This document shows, in pieces, positions 18,701 to 27,814 of a stretch of 64,000 nucleotides of DNA (position 1 is its first letter; each line of letters begins with the position of its first letter). The position numbers and the translations under genes were made by a program. The stretch is from assembly GCA_965216425.1 (NCBI GenBank), contig CBDCFV010000005.1, positions 744,001 through 808,000 of the forward strand. The letters are read 5' to 3'. The notes beneath the pieces are model-generated. The model had not been told where the DNA came from and ran no database searches. It saw only the letters and a list, made by a program, of their open reading frames with translations. The stretch is from CBDCFV01 sp965216425. GTDB lineage: Bacteria; Chloroflexota; Dehalococcoidia; Lucifugimonadales; UBA3495.

Positions 18701-21700
18701 CTCGTTGGCCGTGCCAGCAGCGGAGGCGGTCAGTTTTACCCCGCTATCATCGGGCCCGTCGAAAACGTACACCGCTCCGGCGTTGGACCCGGCATCCCTT
18801 GCCCCTACCACAATGGTCCCGGCAGTCTCATCCACGGCGATGGACGTCCCCAACGAGTCATTGGCTGCCCCATCGGAGGCGGTGATCTTGGCTACCTCCA
18901 CCCACGGACCCATGGACGTGATGTTGATGGTTACATCGATTGTGTCCGTGGTGGGGTCGACGTCGGCTCCGTCCTTCTGAACGCTGACCGTCACCATCAT
19001 CGCCTGCTGGCCCCAAGCCAAGTCACTGCCCTTGACCTTTATCTGGCCGGTCTCCGGGACGATGGAGAAGTTGTCGTTGTCAGTCATCGAGTGGGTGGGC
19101 GTGAACCCTGACGGCACCGTGGCTGCGACCGGTTTGCCTAGGTCGTCGCCCACCGCGGCGTTTTCGTCCACCTCCCGGGTCACGCTCGTGCCTTCCGTGA
19201 AGGGGTTGAGTGTCAGCGACACAGGCTCCGTCCACCCGGACCAAGGCCCAGCGTTGAAGCGTGCCCTGACCTTGACTTCATACTCTCCATAGGAGGCGCC
19301 CACGTCTACATTGGTGGTGGTGGTCGTCGGTGACGAGCCTGCATTTCGCCCAGACCTTCCAAACAGCTCCTCTCCACCCACGGCAGTGTCGCGTGCACTG
19401 ACCTCAAATTCGGTAGGTCCTGGGAAAGAGTCTTCGTTCCAGGTCGCGATAATGGTCCCCGTCCTCGGATCGTAGACAGCCGTCAGGCCAGTGGGCGTAT
19501 CTTTAGCAAAGCCCGGGCTGGCCTTTACTCCATTAGAAGGAGGCCCAAACTGTTCGGTAGAACCGTCGGGCGCGGTGTTCACGGCCCGGACTTGGAAATT
19601 GTATACAACGTCGCTGGTGACGGTATCGCTGGAGTTTTCCAGTCCGGAAACCGTGTGGCTGGTAGTGCCGGCTCCGCTACTGGGGATGTCCACCCAGCCC
19701 ACCCCAGAGAAGTCGAATGGCCCGTCGACAGTATTGGACGTGACTTTGCGGTACTGGTACTTGGTGACCGTGGAGTCTTCCGGGTCATCCCATGACAAGG
19801 CCACTTGGCTGTTCCCCGGCGCGGCGGTCAAGCCCGTGGGGGCCACCGGCGCGGTGGTCCATACATACACCGCTCCGGTCCCATTGGAGATCCCGGGAGC
19901 GCCCACAATCAAGTCGAACCCACCCCAAGCCACCGACGCGCCGAAATTGTCATTCGCCATGCCGTCGGACGCTACCACGACGTAGGGATCGGTGGACGAT
20001 GTCCACCCCCTGGGGAACACCTGGACCGATCCGGCGTTGTTGTTGTCCGCTTGGTTCCCACGGGAGACGGCGACGTAGCCATTGCTCACGGCCACGCTGG
20101 CGCCGAACCGGTCTCCCTGATCGGCTCCCAAGCCGATCAGGACGTTATTTCCCTGGCTCCAGGAGCTTTGGGACTTGGTGAACACGTATGTCCTTCCCGG
20201 CTTGGTCTGTACGGCATTGGCGGTGGAGTCATACTGGGTTGCCCCGATAACGAGGGTATTGCCGTCGAGGTCCACCGATGCTCCGAACGCGTCGCCTTCC
20301 TGGCCGTCCGTTGGGATCACCGTGTTGCCAGGCGTATGGCTATCAGCCCAGCCGCCTGACGGTTTGGCGAACAAGAAAACTTTGTTAGCTCCCGGGGAGC
20401 CTATCGCCACGTTAGCATCGTCGGCGTCTACCGACGACCCGAAGAAGTCTCCTTCGGCAGGAGTGGACGCCCGCAGCTTGAATGCTTGGCTGGTATTGGC
20501 CCAACTGTTGTTCGACTTGGTGAACACGTAGGCCGCACCGGCGTTAACCATCGAGGCGCTACCAGGAGTGCTATCGGTGTAAGTTTGCTTCGCTGCCCCT
20601 ACAACGATGATGTCTCCGCTGATAGCCACCGACTCTCCAAACCCGTCGCCGGCTGTGACGCCGGCGACGGTGAGCGTGGCGATGGCAGGATTGCTGTTCG
20701 CCCAACCGGTTGCCGGCTTGACGAACACGTACACCTTGCCAGCGGCAGAGGAAGGCGACGTACCCGCCACGATGGTGTTGCCGTCGATGGCTACCGAATA
20801 GCCGAACTCTTGACCGACTATTGCAGTGGGAGCGGTCAATTTGACCGGGCTATCGTCTTCCATCCCGTCGAACACATACACCGCACCGGCATTGGACCCG
20901 GCGCCCGTGGCTCCGACTACAATATTCCCGGTGGATTCATCCACCACTACCGATGAACCGAATGAATCACGGAGTGCTCCTCTGGGGGCAGACAGCCTAG
21001 CCACTTCAGACCACCGTCCTGACGACGTGACGTTGATGGCCATTTCAATCGAGACAGTTGCGGTCTGGGGAGGGGTGCTGGGCGTCGTTTCCGAGATGTC
21101 GGCCGTTACCGTAACCGTGTGCTTTCCTGAGGTAAGGCTGTCGTTCTTGACCGTTATCTGGCCGGTGGCCGAGTCGATGGTGAAGAAGTCATTGTTGGGG
21201 TCATTGTCATCCAGCGAGTAGGCGGCAGTGAAACCGGCGGGGACCACTGCTTCCACAGGTTTGCCCACGTTGTCGTCCACTACCACGTTTTCGTCCACCT
21301 CGCGGGTGGTGGCCTGGCCGTCCACGAAGGGGCTGATGTCCAGTTGCACTGCGGATGTCTGAGTGGACCAAGGGCCCAGTAGGAGCCGGGCCTTGATTTG
21401 GAACTCATACTGACCGTAGGAAATCCCTGGATCTATTTCTGTGCCGGTAGCCGGAGTTACGGGGGTATTGGCCGTAGCCTGCACTAACTTGGTTTGCGCA
21501 CCTTCTTGCTCAGTCGCGTTGCGCCAACTGACTTCGAACTCCGCCCCATCCGAGTCGGGATGCTCTTCCCATGCAAGGGTAATCTTCCCTGTCTCTACCT
21601 CCCAGGAGGCGACCAAGCCGGTTGGCATGGCCAAGGGTAAGCCGGGGTTAGTCTTAACAGTGTCGGAAGGGTCGCTAAACTGCTCGGTCGTTCCGTCAGC

Positions 21701-22201
21701 CGCAACGTTTACTGCTTGCACTTGAAAGTGGTACATCAACTCTTGCTGCCCGGATTGGTGGTTAGCCAACGGTGTGACCGTATAACTGGTAGTGGTATCG
21801 TCGCTGTCGAGAATAGTAAGCCAAGGCGACGCCTCTAGATTACGTTCGACATCCACTTCGACTCCGGGAGTCGTGAAGGTCTGGCGGAACTCATACCTAG
21901 TAATGGAAGAGTCCTGCGGGTCGTCCCAAGACAAGGTTGCTTCTTGGTTTCCCGGAAGGGCGGTAAGGTTCGCGGGTTTGGCAGGGGGATTATTGGCAAA
22001 GACGCTTTGCGGGGTGAGGAGCAGGCAGGCCGCTGCCAGCAGCAGTACGAGAAGGATGCCCCATCGGGCTTGTTTGAAGGTCACAGCCCGGGGAGACGGG
22101 CTTGGAGTGATATGGCGACCGGTTGCCGGCGCCGGGATGAATAGTTGATTGAACCTTCTAAATGCTTGTAATAACACCCTAACCCACCACACCAACCCCA
22201 C
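15737..22201 (-). CDS. Giant membrane-anchored surface protein (fibronectin III, FG-GAP and Ig-like repeats)
   Basis: This protein of 2154 residues is likely a cell-surface adhesin or wall protein. In order it has an N-terminal signal (hydrophobic core about residues 48-66, cut likely after SVFA), fibronectin-III-like domains, a cadherin-like segment and seven-bladed FG-GAP type repeats (GDGFGESVAISGD, DRFGASVAVS). The whole set then repeats (about residues 800-1490). A Gly-rich hinge follows, then three NPP-headed Ig-like domains and a Pro/Thr/Ala stalk of about 140 residues. It ends in one membrane helix (SWLLVIVLTGVSAAMIGSVL) and a basic tail. The GTG start at 22201 is not certain; ORFs on the opposite strand are shadows. 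Confidence 0.8.
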   Translation of the reverse strand: MGLVWWVRVLLQAFRRFNQLFIPAPATGRHITPSPSPRAVTFKQARWGILLVLLLAAACLLLTPQSVFANNPPAKPANLTALPGNQEATLSWDDPQDSSITRYEFRQTFTTPGVEVDVERNLEASPWLTILDSDDTTTSYTVTPLANHQSGQQELMYHFQVQAVNVAADGTTEQFSDPSDTVKTNPGLPLAMPTGLVASWEVETGKITLAWEEHPDSDGAEFEVSWRNATEQEGAQTKLVQATANTPVTPATGTEIDPGISYGQYEFQIKARLLLGPWSTQTSAVQLDISPFVDGQATTREVDENVVVDDNVGKPVEAVVPAGFTAAYSLDDNDPNNDFFTIDSATGQITVKNDSLTSGKHTVTVTADISETTPSTPPQTATVSIEMAINVTSSGRWSEVARLSAPRGALRDSFGSSVVVDESTGNIVVGATGAGSNAGAVYVFDGMEDDSPVKLTAPTAIVGQEFGYSVAIDGNTIVAGTSPSSAAGKVYVFVKPATGWANSNPAIATLTVAGVTAGDGFGESVAISGDIIVVGAAKQTYTDSTPGSASMVNAGAAYVFTKSNNSWANTSQAFKLRASTPAEGDFFGSSVDADDANVAIGSPGANKVFLFAKPSGGWADSHTPGNTVIPTDGQEGDAFGASVDLDGNTLVIGATQYDSTANAVQTKPGRTYVFTKSQSSWSQGNNVLIGLGADQGDRFGASVAVSNGYVAVSRGNQADNNNAGSVQVFPRGWTSSTDPYVVVASDGMANDNFGASVAWGGFDLIVGAPGISNGTGAVYVWTTAPVAPTGLTAAPGNSQVALSWDDPEDSTVTKYQYRKVTSNTVDGPFDFSGVGWVDIPSSGAGTTSHTVSGLENSSDTVTSDVVYNFQVRAVNTAPDGSTEQFGPPSNGVKASPGFAKDTPTGLTAVYDPRTGTIIATWNEDSFPGPTEFEVSARDTAVGGEELFGRSGRNAGSSPTTTTTNVDVGASYGEYEVKVRARFNAGPWSGWTEPVSLTLNPFTEGTSVTREVDENAAVGDDLGKPVAATVPSGFTPTHSMTDNDNFSIVPETGQIKVKGSDLAWGQQAMMVTVSVQKDGADVDPTTDTIDVTINITSMGPWVEVAKITASDGAANDSLGTSIAVDETAGTIVVGARDAGSNAGAVYVFDGPDDSGVKLTASAAGTANEEFGYSVAIDGDTIVVGTSPATGTAEGKVYVFVKPTNGWEASNTPDATLTATGVTAGDGFGESVAISGDTIIVGAQTKDDTDGQSSTVADAGVAYVYTKPTNGWAAWANTDQVAKLRAPDPVANGLFGKTVDVDGHTVAVGSTGAEKVYVFTKPSGGWTTDSDPTGTAVTPANEQDGDQFGWSLNLDGNALAVGAPQHDKSGAAYVFTKSGAAWTEAVVLTGVGVDAGDRFGDSVALSGDYLAVSRGTQADNDHAGSVQVFKNPGAGWASPIVQPHVLLASNGAANDDYGSSVALDGNTLVVGASGVSGSKGAAYVLLAIRTSPTEWIGLVNAATGNIVTSSDGDTTTTVDIPGGFVSQDFIIKVDSVADDECGTPSSAVASQLCVEVDLFETDGVTPLSETAMPDDEDPATLTIELDATTWSALKDTYEEGNLSLWKRRGSNPWGVVSKCPDVAADPPKECYTITPNIADGDATVTITNIRSFSQYTVTTPASATKANNPNTPNTPNTPTSPGSLMNVEPQQQPESRPRSRRSRGGGGGGGGGYAPPLVTNKPPNAVGSIPARTMELGSGTVSVNASFNFLDPEGAKLTYTASSSDVSMVTATVTGNQVVLNPVGLGQAVVTVTATDPRGGKVAQDIRVRVREANTPPVMVGPVPLQSIRIDRGATMLDVGSYFSDRDQLSYTASSSDQGVATVTMTGSVLAITPVGIGTTTITTTAKDDHGAAVSGTITATVKKPNQPPAAVSEVQSPILVEGADQTTINVADNFSDEDGLAFSAASSNASVVMVSMSGGYITITPVGIGNAAIVVVASDPDRETATQVFRVRVQDATEAPPTAAPKPTPAPTVAPPTPIMPPPTAAPTPVPPAPVPAVLSPTVAPTPVPPSPVPTVAPPTPAPTAAPTPVPAVRLKDAPPAAPLPVEPTAAPKLVPPLAVLEPSPVPPATEQAVVDQEADLPSWLLVIVLTGVSAAMIGSVLILSKGRRLSKLSY

Positions 22202-22395
22202 ACGTCGGAAACCAATTACTCCGGGGGCATATTAGAACCCATGGTATCGGTTTGACAAAAGAACATGCAACGGAAACGAAAACGGGATTGGAGCAAATCG
22301 GGGCCCGATATTGGAAATGCTACTGTCTCGGACAAAATACTCCTCTACTCGAATTAGGGTAGGATATCGTTGGAAGACGGCAACGAGTTATCGCG
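22202..22395. promoter_or_regulatory. Divergent intergenic region
   Basis: This region separates the giant surface-protein gene from the MFS gene at 22396 and should carry both promoters. TTGACA occurs at about 22251 on the plus strand, but no matching -10 is clear. Confidence 0.35.
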
Positions 22396-23616
22396 GTGAC
22401 CGAGAACACCACAACACCAATGCAATCGGAACGGACCAACTACCGACTCTCCATCGCCGTTGGGGCCGCATGCTTCCTGTGGATACTTAACTTTGTGGCC
22501 CTCACTCCCTTCTTTCCCTTTGTCGCCAAGGACTTGAACACGAGCGTCGCGCTGCTGGGACAGGTTTCCGGCCTGGTTGCGTTCGCCAGCATACCCGTGG
22601 GCATGATCACCGGGCCGTTGGCCGACCGGTACGGGCACCGCAAAGTCCTGCTGACGGGCATGTCTACGCTGGGTGTCGGGTCACTCATTACCGCCATCGC
22701 TCCGAGCTACGGAGTCTTGATGCTGATGGCACCTTTCGGAGCGGTAAGCCAAGCCATCATCAGGCCCTTGGCGGTGGCCATAGCCGGGACACACTTGGCG
22801 GGCGACAACCGTCGGGGGGCCGTGGGACTTGCAACCATCGGAATGTCCGTAGGCACCATAATCGGCATCCCGATGCTGACCACCATCGCATACTTCGGCG
22901 GATGGCGCGTGTCTTTCGGGTTTCTTACCGCCCTGAACGTACTGGTAACGATCTACATGGCTTGGAGCATCCCGCCCGATGCTCCAAGCACCGGAAGTGC
23001 TTCAGGCTCCCGCTTGGGGCTGTCGGCCTACGCGTCCCTTGTAACCGATTTTCCAACCATGTTTCTGATAGGTTCCAGCTTGGTCAGGTCGATCAGCCTG
23101 TGGGGCTTCAACACCTACCGGGGGGCGTTCTTCGTGTACCGGTTCGGGATCAGCACCCAGGAAGTGGGATGGATTTTCACCATGGCGGGCATGGGGCTGT
23201 TCATGGGCGGCGCCGTTGCCAGCAGCCGGTTTGTAAGGTTACCGCTCTACTGGCTAGCCATCATCGGTGCGGCTGCGATCGGACTGGGCGGCGGGCTGGC
23301 CCTGGTACTCCCTGTGGGGATCCTCCCGGCGATAGCACTGACCATCTTGACTTCCTTCGGCCTTGGATTCAGCTTGGTGGCCACGGATACCCTGATAGTC
23401 AACCGGGCCGCCAGTCAGCGGGCAACCGCCACATCGTTGAACCGCGTGTCCACCAACATCGGAGTTGCCGCCGGAAGTTCGGGAGGGGGCCTGATGATCG
23501 CTGTGGACGGCTACCCGCTTCTTGGAACCACGGTGCTGGGTTTCGGCGCCGTGTCCCTGCTCCTGCTCTGGATATCCAAGTCCTCCGGGCGCACTTCTTC
23601 AGAACCGGCGTCCTGA
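22396..23616 (+). CDS. MFS transporter
   Basis: A 12-helix major facilitator of 406 residues with the loop 2-3 motif GPLADRYGHRKVLLTG. It resembles drug/metabolite exporters of the DHA1 type, and the substrate is unknown. The GTG at 22396 gives a normal N-terminus, and the ribosome site is weak. The gene ends before an inverted repeat (GACTGTCTCAAA at 23630 and TTTGAGATAGTTT at 23735) that may terminate it. Confidence 0.8.
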   Translation: MTENTTTPMQSERTNYRLSIAVGAACFLWILNFVALTPFFPFVAKDLNTSVALLGQVSGLVAFASIPVGMITGPLADRYGHRKVLLTGMSTLGVGSLITAIAPSYGVLMLMAPFGAVSQAIIRPLAVAIAGTHLAGDNRRGAVGLATIGMSVGTIIGIPMLTTIAYFGGWRVSFGFLTALNVLVTIYMAWSIPPDAPSTGSASGSRLGLSAYASLVTDFPTMFLIGSSLVRSISLWGFNTYRGAFFVYRFGISTQEVGWIFTMAGMGLFMGGAVASSRFVRLPLYWLAIIGAAAIGLGGGLALVLPVGILPAIALTILTSFGLGFSLVATDTLIVNRAASQRATATSLNRVSTNIGVAAGSSGGGLMIAVDGYPLLGTTVLGFGAVSLLLLWISKSSGRTSSEPAS

Positions 23617-23685
23617 AGAACCTCTTAAGACTGTCTCAAAACCAGCTGCCCCCGCTGACATCCACTTGTGGATGGTCAAGATTAT

Positions 23686-23710
23686 AGATTCCCGCCTGCG
23701 CGGGAATGAC
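23686..23710. repeat. REP-like palindrome
   Basis: ATTCCCGC...GCGGGAATGAC, located between the convergent MFS and NCS2 permease genes. Confidence 0.8.
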
Positions 23711-23747
23711 GGGTTGGGGGTAATGCGACGAGCTTTGAGATAGTTTG

Positions 23748-25493
23748 TCACGACGCGGGACGGGTAACCCGTACCGTAATTACGTCGGTGTCCTGGTACT
23801 GCTGATGCCGTACCGATGAAGCGTAGCTCCGCAGCAGCAGCAGGGAGAGTTCATTTTCCGCCGGTGTTTCCGTATCGTGCTGCTGGAGTTGCCGGATCCG
23901 GTCTTCCAGGTTTTCGTCGTCTCCCCCGCCGATAAACTCCAGGTCCGCCACCGGACCATCGCTGGACGCCAGAACGACCAACCTACGGTCATCCCGTTCC
24001 TCATCCTCTCCACCTCCTTCCAGGTCCAACGGAGCCAATGTCAGCAGAGTCTCTTCCGCCACAGCGCTCAGCCGGTCCTTCATCGCGGTATCCCAGCCCC
24101 GGCGGTCAGCGAACCTAGCAATGAAAGCGTTGAGGTCTTCCAAGGCTTCGATGTGAAGTTGCGACTGGAAACGCATAGGACGGTGGGAGGTGAACTCCAG
24201 GAACAGGATCATTGCTATCGCCGCAAACCCTCCAGTGGTTATCCCGCTCTTCAGGAGCGTCCCCAATATCGGCCCAACGTCCGGCAGGTTAAAGAGGCCG
24301 AACTGGAAGGCTGCGCCAATCCAGAAGGAAACCCCGGCAACCACGACCTTCTGCCGGTTCTGTTCGCTCTGGATGACCGTCTGCGCGCCGTCAACAAACA
24401 GGGTACCGGTCACCATGATCAGGTATCCAGTCATTACAGGCCCGGGTATGGTGCTGAGCAGCGCGGACACTTTGGGCAGAAAGGCCACTACGATGAACAT
24501 GCAACCGATGCAGTAGCCAACTCTGCGGGAGGCGATGCCGGTAACCTGGGTAAACGCCACTGCTCCTGGATGAATGATAATGGGCACCGCGCCGGCGACG
24601 CCGGCAATCAGGTTGCTTACGCCGGTCCCGGCCAGCGTCCCCTGCACCTGCCTGAAGTCAATAGCCCTGGCATCGCGCCTGGAGACCCTCTGCTGGGCAA
24701 TGGCCTCGCCGTTGGCTTGGATGGAGATGATGATGCCGAGGAACAGGAAGGACGGAAGGATGGTCCAGAAGGGTACACCGAAGTCCAACGCCAGACCGGG
24801 CCACTCTGTGGGAAGTCCCACCCAAGGGGCCTGTAATACCCTTTGGATCTCATAGATCCCGAAGCCGGCAGCAACGGCGCAGCCGATGACAATGCCGATC
24901 ATAGGCGCCCACAGGCGCAGCACCGCGGTCCCACGAAAAGTGAGGATGGCCACTACAATCAACGTAGCCAGCGCGGTCAAAGGCGCCGATACCGGCTCGA
25001 CCTCGGACGCCGCATCCAACAACCCGAAGACTACGGAAGCCAGGGTGATGGAAAGGATCATCATCACGGTGCCGCCCACAGTCGGCGTAACCAACCGGCG
25101 CAGGATGAACAGCCACTTGGAGATGACTAGCTGGAGGGAGCCGGACACGAGGATCAGGGTCGTCAAGGTTGCCGGGCCACCGTCCACCACCGCCGTGATA
25201 CAGAACGGGATGGAAAAAGCGGCGGTGAACATGGGGAGGACCGCGCCGGCCCCGACGGGGCCGAGGCGACGCACCTGCACCAGGGTGGAGAGGCCGACGG
25301 CGATCAACGATGCGAAGACCATCCACGTCAAGTAGGAGTCGCCCCTCCCCGAAGCCTGGGCTACGATTACCGGGGTCACCAGCAGGCTGGCAGAGGCCAA
25401 AAAACTGAACTGAAACCCATATCCCAAAGAAACGGGGACGGGAGGGTTTTCGTGGGCCTCGTACCTCGGGTTTTGAGCAGCCAGCGTCGCCAT
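23748..25493 (-). CDS. NCS2 (xanthine/uracil) permease with C-terminal ATPase-like domain
   Basis: Residues 1 to about 440 form a nucleobase/cation symporter-2 permease with about 14 membrane segments and the conserved QANGEAIAQQRVSRRDARAID region. It probably takes up xanthine, uric acid or uracil. Residues about 445-581 are an extra soluble domain. Its order (RFADRRGWDTAMKDRLSAVAEETL, a strand with VLASSDGPVADLEF, then ENELSLLLLRSYASSV and a last strand DVITVRV) recalls the RsbW/GHKL ATPase fold. The N-box Asn is missing (EETLLT), so ATP binding is doubtful. Similar fusions may exist; I cannot check. Confidence 0.8.
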   Translation of the reverse strand: MATLAAQNPRYEAHENPPVPVSLGYGFQFSFLASASLLVTPVIVAQASGRGDSYLTWMVFASLIAVGLSTLVQVRRLGPVGAGAVLPMFTAAFSIPFCITAVVDGGPATLTTLILVSGSLQLVISKWLFILRRLVTPTVGGTVMMILSITLASVVFGLLDAASEVEPVSAPLTALATLIVVAILTFRGTAVLRLWAPMIGIVIGCAVAAGFGIYEIQRVLQAPWVGLPTEWPGLALDFGVPFWTILPSFLFLGIIISIQANGEAIAQQRVSRRDARAIDFRQVQGTLAGTGVSNLIAGVAGAVPIIIHPGAVAFTQVTGIASRRVGYCIGCMFIVVAFLPKVSALLSTIPGPVMTGYLIMVTGTLFVDGAQTVIQSEQNRQKVVVAGVSFWIGAAFQFGLFNLPDVGPILGTLLKSGITTGGFAAIAMILFLEFTSHRPMRFQSQLHIEALEDLNAFIARFADRRGWDTAMKDRLSAVAEETLLTLAPLDLEGGGEDEERDDRRLVVLASSDGPVADLEFIGGGDDENLEDRIRQLQQHDTETPAENELSLLLLRSYASSVRHQQYQDTDVITVRVTRPAS

Positions 25494-25556
25494 CAGCGCC
25501 GCCTCCCAGACTTGATTGCGTAGGGGGCCAAAAGGACAAGCCCCAAGATCCCGATG

Positions 25557-26675
25557 TTACTTGAACTTCGGGATCACCTTGTCGGTGAGGACCCGCATTG
25601 TATTCATTACCACGTCCCGGGGGACCGAAGAAGTCCAGTTGACCTCGAACATGATCTCGTCCGTGCTGAAGTCGTCCCGGAGCATCTCGATCTTGTCGAT
25701 CACTTCCTCCGGCGTCCCGAACAGGTTTACTTCCTCGGTGGCGTCGGGGCTGGCCGTGCCCGCGTCGGTGCTTCCGATGGCTATCCGCCCGGAGTAATAT
25801 CGCCTAGCAAGATTCATGAGGGACTCGGTCTGGCGGGTGGCCTCCGCCTGCGTCTCGGCAACCAGGGTGGGAATACGGACCACGGTAGTCGGGTCTCCCG
25901 GGTGCCCCGCGTCCATCCAAGCCTTCCGGTAGCTTTTCACATCTTCCTTCAGTACCGACGACCCTCTGGGATTGTGCGGAGAGCTTCCCGCGCCGATGGC
26001 GATCCGGTAGCCTTGTGTACCCATGGGGACGAAGCTTTCCTGGCTATCCACGGGCAACAACATGGGCGGATAGGGCTTCTGGTAGGGTTTCGGGATGGCC
26101 AAGTATGACTCGTAGAATGCAGGGTAGTTGTAATACTTTCCCTCGAACCCGGAGAACTGGTCTTCCGTCCAGAGCTGCTTCATTACCTCCAGGTACTCGA
26201 AGAACTGGTCCCGGCGCTCCGCAGAGCCGCGGGTGCGCCCACCGGCGCCGTAAATGAACCGGCCTTGGCTGACTTGGTCGACGATGGAGACCTGTTCGGC
26301 GGTCTGAATGGGGTCCTCCAACAACAGGTTGTCAAACCCGTATCTTTCATGCGGCAGCGCCGCGGGGGATAGCGTCTCTCCCGGCTGCCTTATCACCGGC
26401 CGGTGAATGGACGACCCTATCTTGATCCTGTTGGTGCGCTCCGCGATCACGGCGGCCAGCAGAAGTACTTGGGGGTCCATGCTCGCCTGCTTGGAAAAGT
26501 GACCTCCGCCGAGCCAGACGTAGTCCCAGCCCATCTCCTCCACCGCATCGATTTCTTCGTAGTTCTTGACGTAAGCGTCCTCTTCGAGGAGCACTCCGCC
26601 GTTATACTCGGGGTGCCAGGGAACCTTGTCATCCGTGTACAGGGCATTCCAAGTATTGAAAAGTCCGAAGTCCAT
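25557..26675 (-). CDS. LLM class flavin-dependent oxidoreductase
   Basis: The 372-residue protein belongs to the bacterial luciferase-like monooxygenases, which are FMN- or F420-dependent TIM barrels. Evidence is the N-terminal MDFGLFNTWN, EEMGWDYVWLGGGHF, the conserved IKIGSSIHR segment, DQVSQGRFIYGAGGR, and the C-terminal FGTPEEVIDKIEML. The start has AGGAGGGG upstream. Such enzymes are abundant in SAR202-like Chloroflexota and oxidise organic sulfur, nitrogen or carbonyl compounds. The substrate here is unknown. Confidence 0.9.
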   Translation of the reverse strand: MDFGLFNTWNALYTDDKVPWHPEYNGGVLLEEDAYVKNYEEIDAVEEMGWDYVWLGGGHFSKQASMDPQVLLLAAVIAERTNRIKIGSSIHRPVIRQPGETLSPAALPHERYGFDNLLLEDPIQTAEQVSIVDQVSQGRFIYGAGGRTRGSAERRDQFFEYLEVMKQLWTEDQFSGFEGKYYNYPAFYESYLAIPKPYQKPYPPMLLPVDSQESFVPMGTQGYRIAIGAGSSPHNPRGSSVLKEDVKSYRKAWMDAGHPGDPTTVVRIPTLVAETQAEATRQTESLMNLARRYYSGRIAIGSTDAGTASPDATEEVNLFGTPEEVIDKIEMLRDDFSTDEIMFEVNWTSSVPRDVVMNTMRVLTDKVIPKFK

Positions 26676-26880
26676 CCTTACCCCTCCTTTTGTGCTTGGC
26701 TGGGCAATTTTATGTCACCCCCAATCCTAGTACCGGCAACAAATTGCGTCAACGCCCACGGGGAAGCACCCACAGCGCCTTTTCATTTTCCGGATTGGGT
26801 TAAACGGGTCTCGTCTTTCCCGCGAAAGTGGGAACCTACATGACCGTGGCCTATAGCAATCTTCTCGTGGCAGGACCACA

Positions 26881-26933
26881 TGGATTCCCGCCCCCGCCTT
26901 CGCGGGGGTGACGTTCCTGCGCGGGAAAGACGA
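26881..26933. repeat. REP-like palindrome plus truncated copy
   Basis: One palindrome (GATTCCCGCCCCCG...CGGGGGTGAC) followed directly by half of a second (GTTCCTGCGCGGGAAAGAC). Confidence 0.7.
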
Positions 26934-26962
26934 GAGAATGAAAAGGCCCAGGGAGCACCCAT

Positions 26963-26983
26963 GGGCAACCACAAGGGTTGCCC
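26963..26983. repeat. GGGCAACC palindrome
   Basis: The same inverted repeat as at 9683-9703, here just downstream of WFVA gene 2. Confidence 0.7.
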
Positions 26984-27013
26984 CTACGGGACCATGTCAT
27001 GTCTTTTCGCCGG

Positions 27014-27340
27014 TCAAGGAACCCTGCCGGCGGGATATTTCCCGGCAGAGGGGAGGATGGCGTTGAGCAGCTTTTCGGGTTCGGGTGCGGTGTTTTTACG
27101 CTGGCAATCCAGCAGGTAGTTGTTGGCCGCGGCCAACGGGAGGAGCCGGTAGCCGGCGTCTATTACCTGGTTGATGAAGGGCTGGATTTCGGGCAACGGC
27201 TTCTGGTCGGACTGGGCGACGAACCAACGGTGGCAAAGGTCCCGACTGAGGAGGTCCAGCCGGTAGGCGGCCAGTTCGCGGGCCAATTTCCGTTGAAGGG
27301 CGCGGACGCGAGAGCGGATGGCGTCTATTTCACTGCTCAT
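27014..27340 (-). CDS. WFVA-family small basic protein 2 (unknown function)
   Basis: A 108-residue paralogue of the proteins at 9841-10155 and 59200-59526. It shares IRSRVRALQRKLARELA, CHRWFVA at residues 36-42, KPLPEIQPF, DAGYRLLP, the conserved Asn in AANNYLLDC and the AILP end. The ATG at 27340 has GAGGAG upstream. Its iteron array (27630-27668) is about 290 bp from the start instead of about 40, because a REP and a minisatellite lie between. Function is unknown; a DNA-binding role is inferred from the basic N-terminus and the iterons. Confidence 0.7.
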   Translation of the reverse strand: MSSEIDAIRSRVRALQRKLARELAAYRLDLLSRDLCHRWFVAQSDQKPLPEIQPFINQVIDAGYRLLPLAAANNYLLDCQRKNTAPEPEKLLNAILPSAGKYPAGRVP

Positions 27341-27465
27341 AATACAGTCTCCTCAGGTGGTCTATTTTCTGGAACGGCGGGCGCCCTCGGCCAGAGGCGG
27401 GGAGGTTGCCGTGACCGGCAGAGGGCAGAGTTCCCTTTCAGGTGGTCTGTCCGGCGACGGTTCGG

Positions 27466-27491
27466 TGGATTCCCGCCTTCGCGGGAATGAC
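27466..27491. repeat. REP-like palindrome
   Basis: GGATTCCCGCCTTCGCGGG followed by AATGACGA, located inside the upstream region of WFVA gene 2. Confidence 0.8.
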
Positions 27492-27606
27492 GATAGGGAA
27501 CGGGAATGAAGATAAGGAGCGGGAATGATGAGCGGGGATGACAGTGAGCGGGGATGACAGGGAGCGGGAATGATAAGCGGGAACGACAGGGAGCGGGAAC
27601 GACGGT
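27492..27606. repeat. Minisatellite of REP half-sites
   Basis: Imperfect units of about 12-18 bp built on GGGAGCGGGAATGAYRR. It is the mirror image of the array at 4965-5147 and again touches a full REP. Confidence 0.75.
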
Positions 27607-27629
27607 TTGGCGGGGGAATTTTAGAATCG

Positions 27630-27668
27630 CGGACATTTGCGGACATTTGCGGACATTTCAGGACATTC
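27630..27668 (-). repeat. 10-bp iteron array 2
   Basis: On the gene strand it reads AATGTCCTGA, AATGTCCGCA, AATGTCCGCA, AATGTCCGCG: four units of exactly 10 bp. It corresponds to the array of WFVA gene 1 with the same AATGTC core. Confidence 0.75.
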
Positions 27669-27814
27669 GTGCGTGGCGAAGGAGTCGAAAGGGGCTTGTA
27701 GGTTCCGGGTTGAGCCCGGATTTCCTGTTCCCAGAGCGCTTTTCAGTCATAAATTATCATGTTGCCTCAGTGGCTTTATTGGATTTGTCCATGTCCCATG
27801 TGACGTTGAGCGGG

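Noticed and set aside
17876..19111. 411-residue ORF on the plus strand, opposite the giant surface-protein gene
   Set aside because: It is a shadow of the repeat-rich gene on the other strand: no ribosome site, no domain, and composition that follows the codons of the minus-strand gene.
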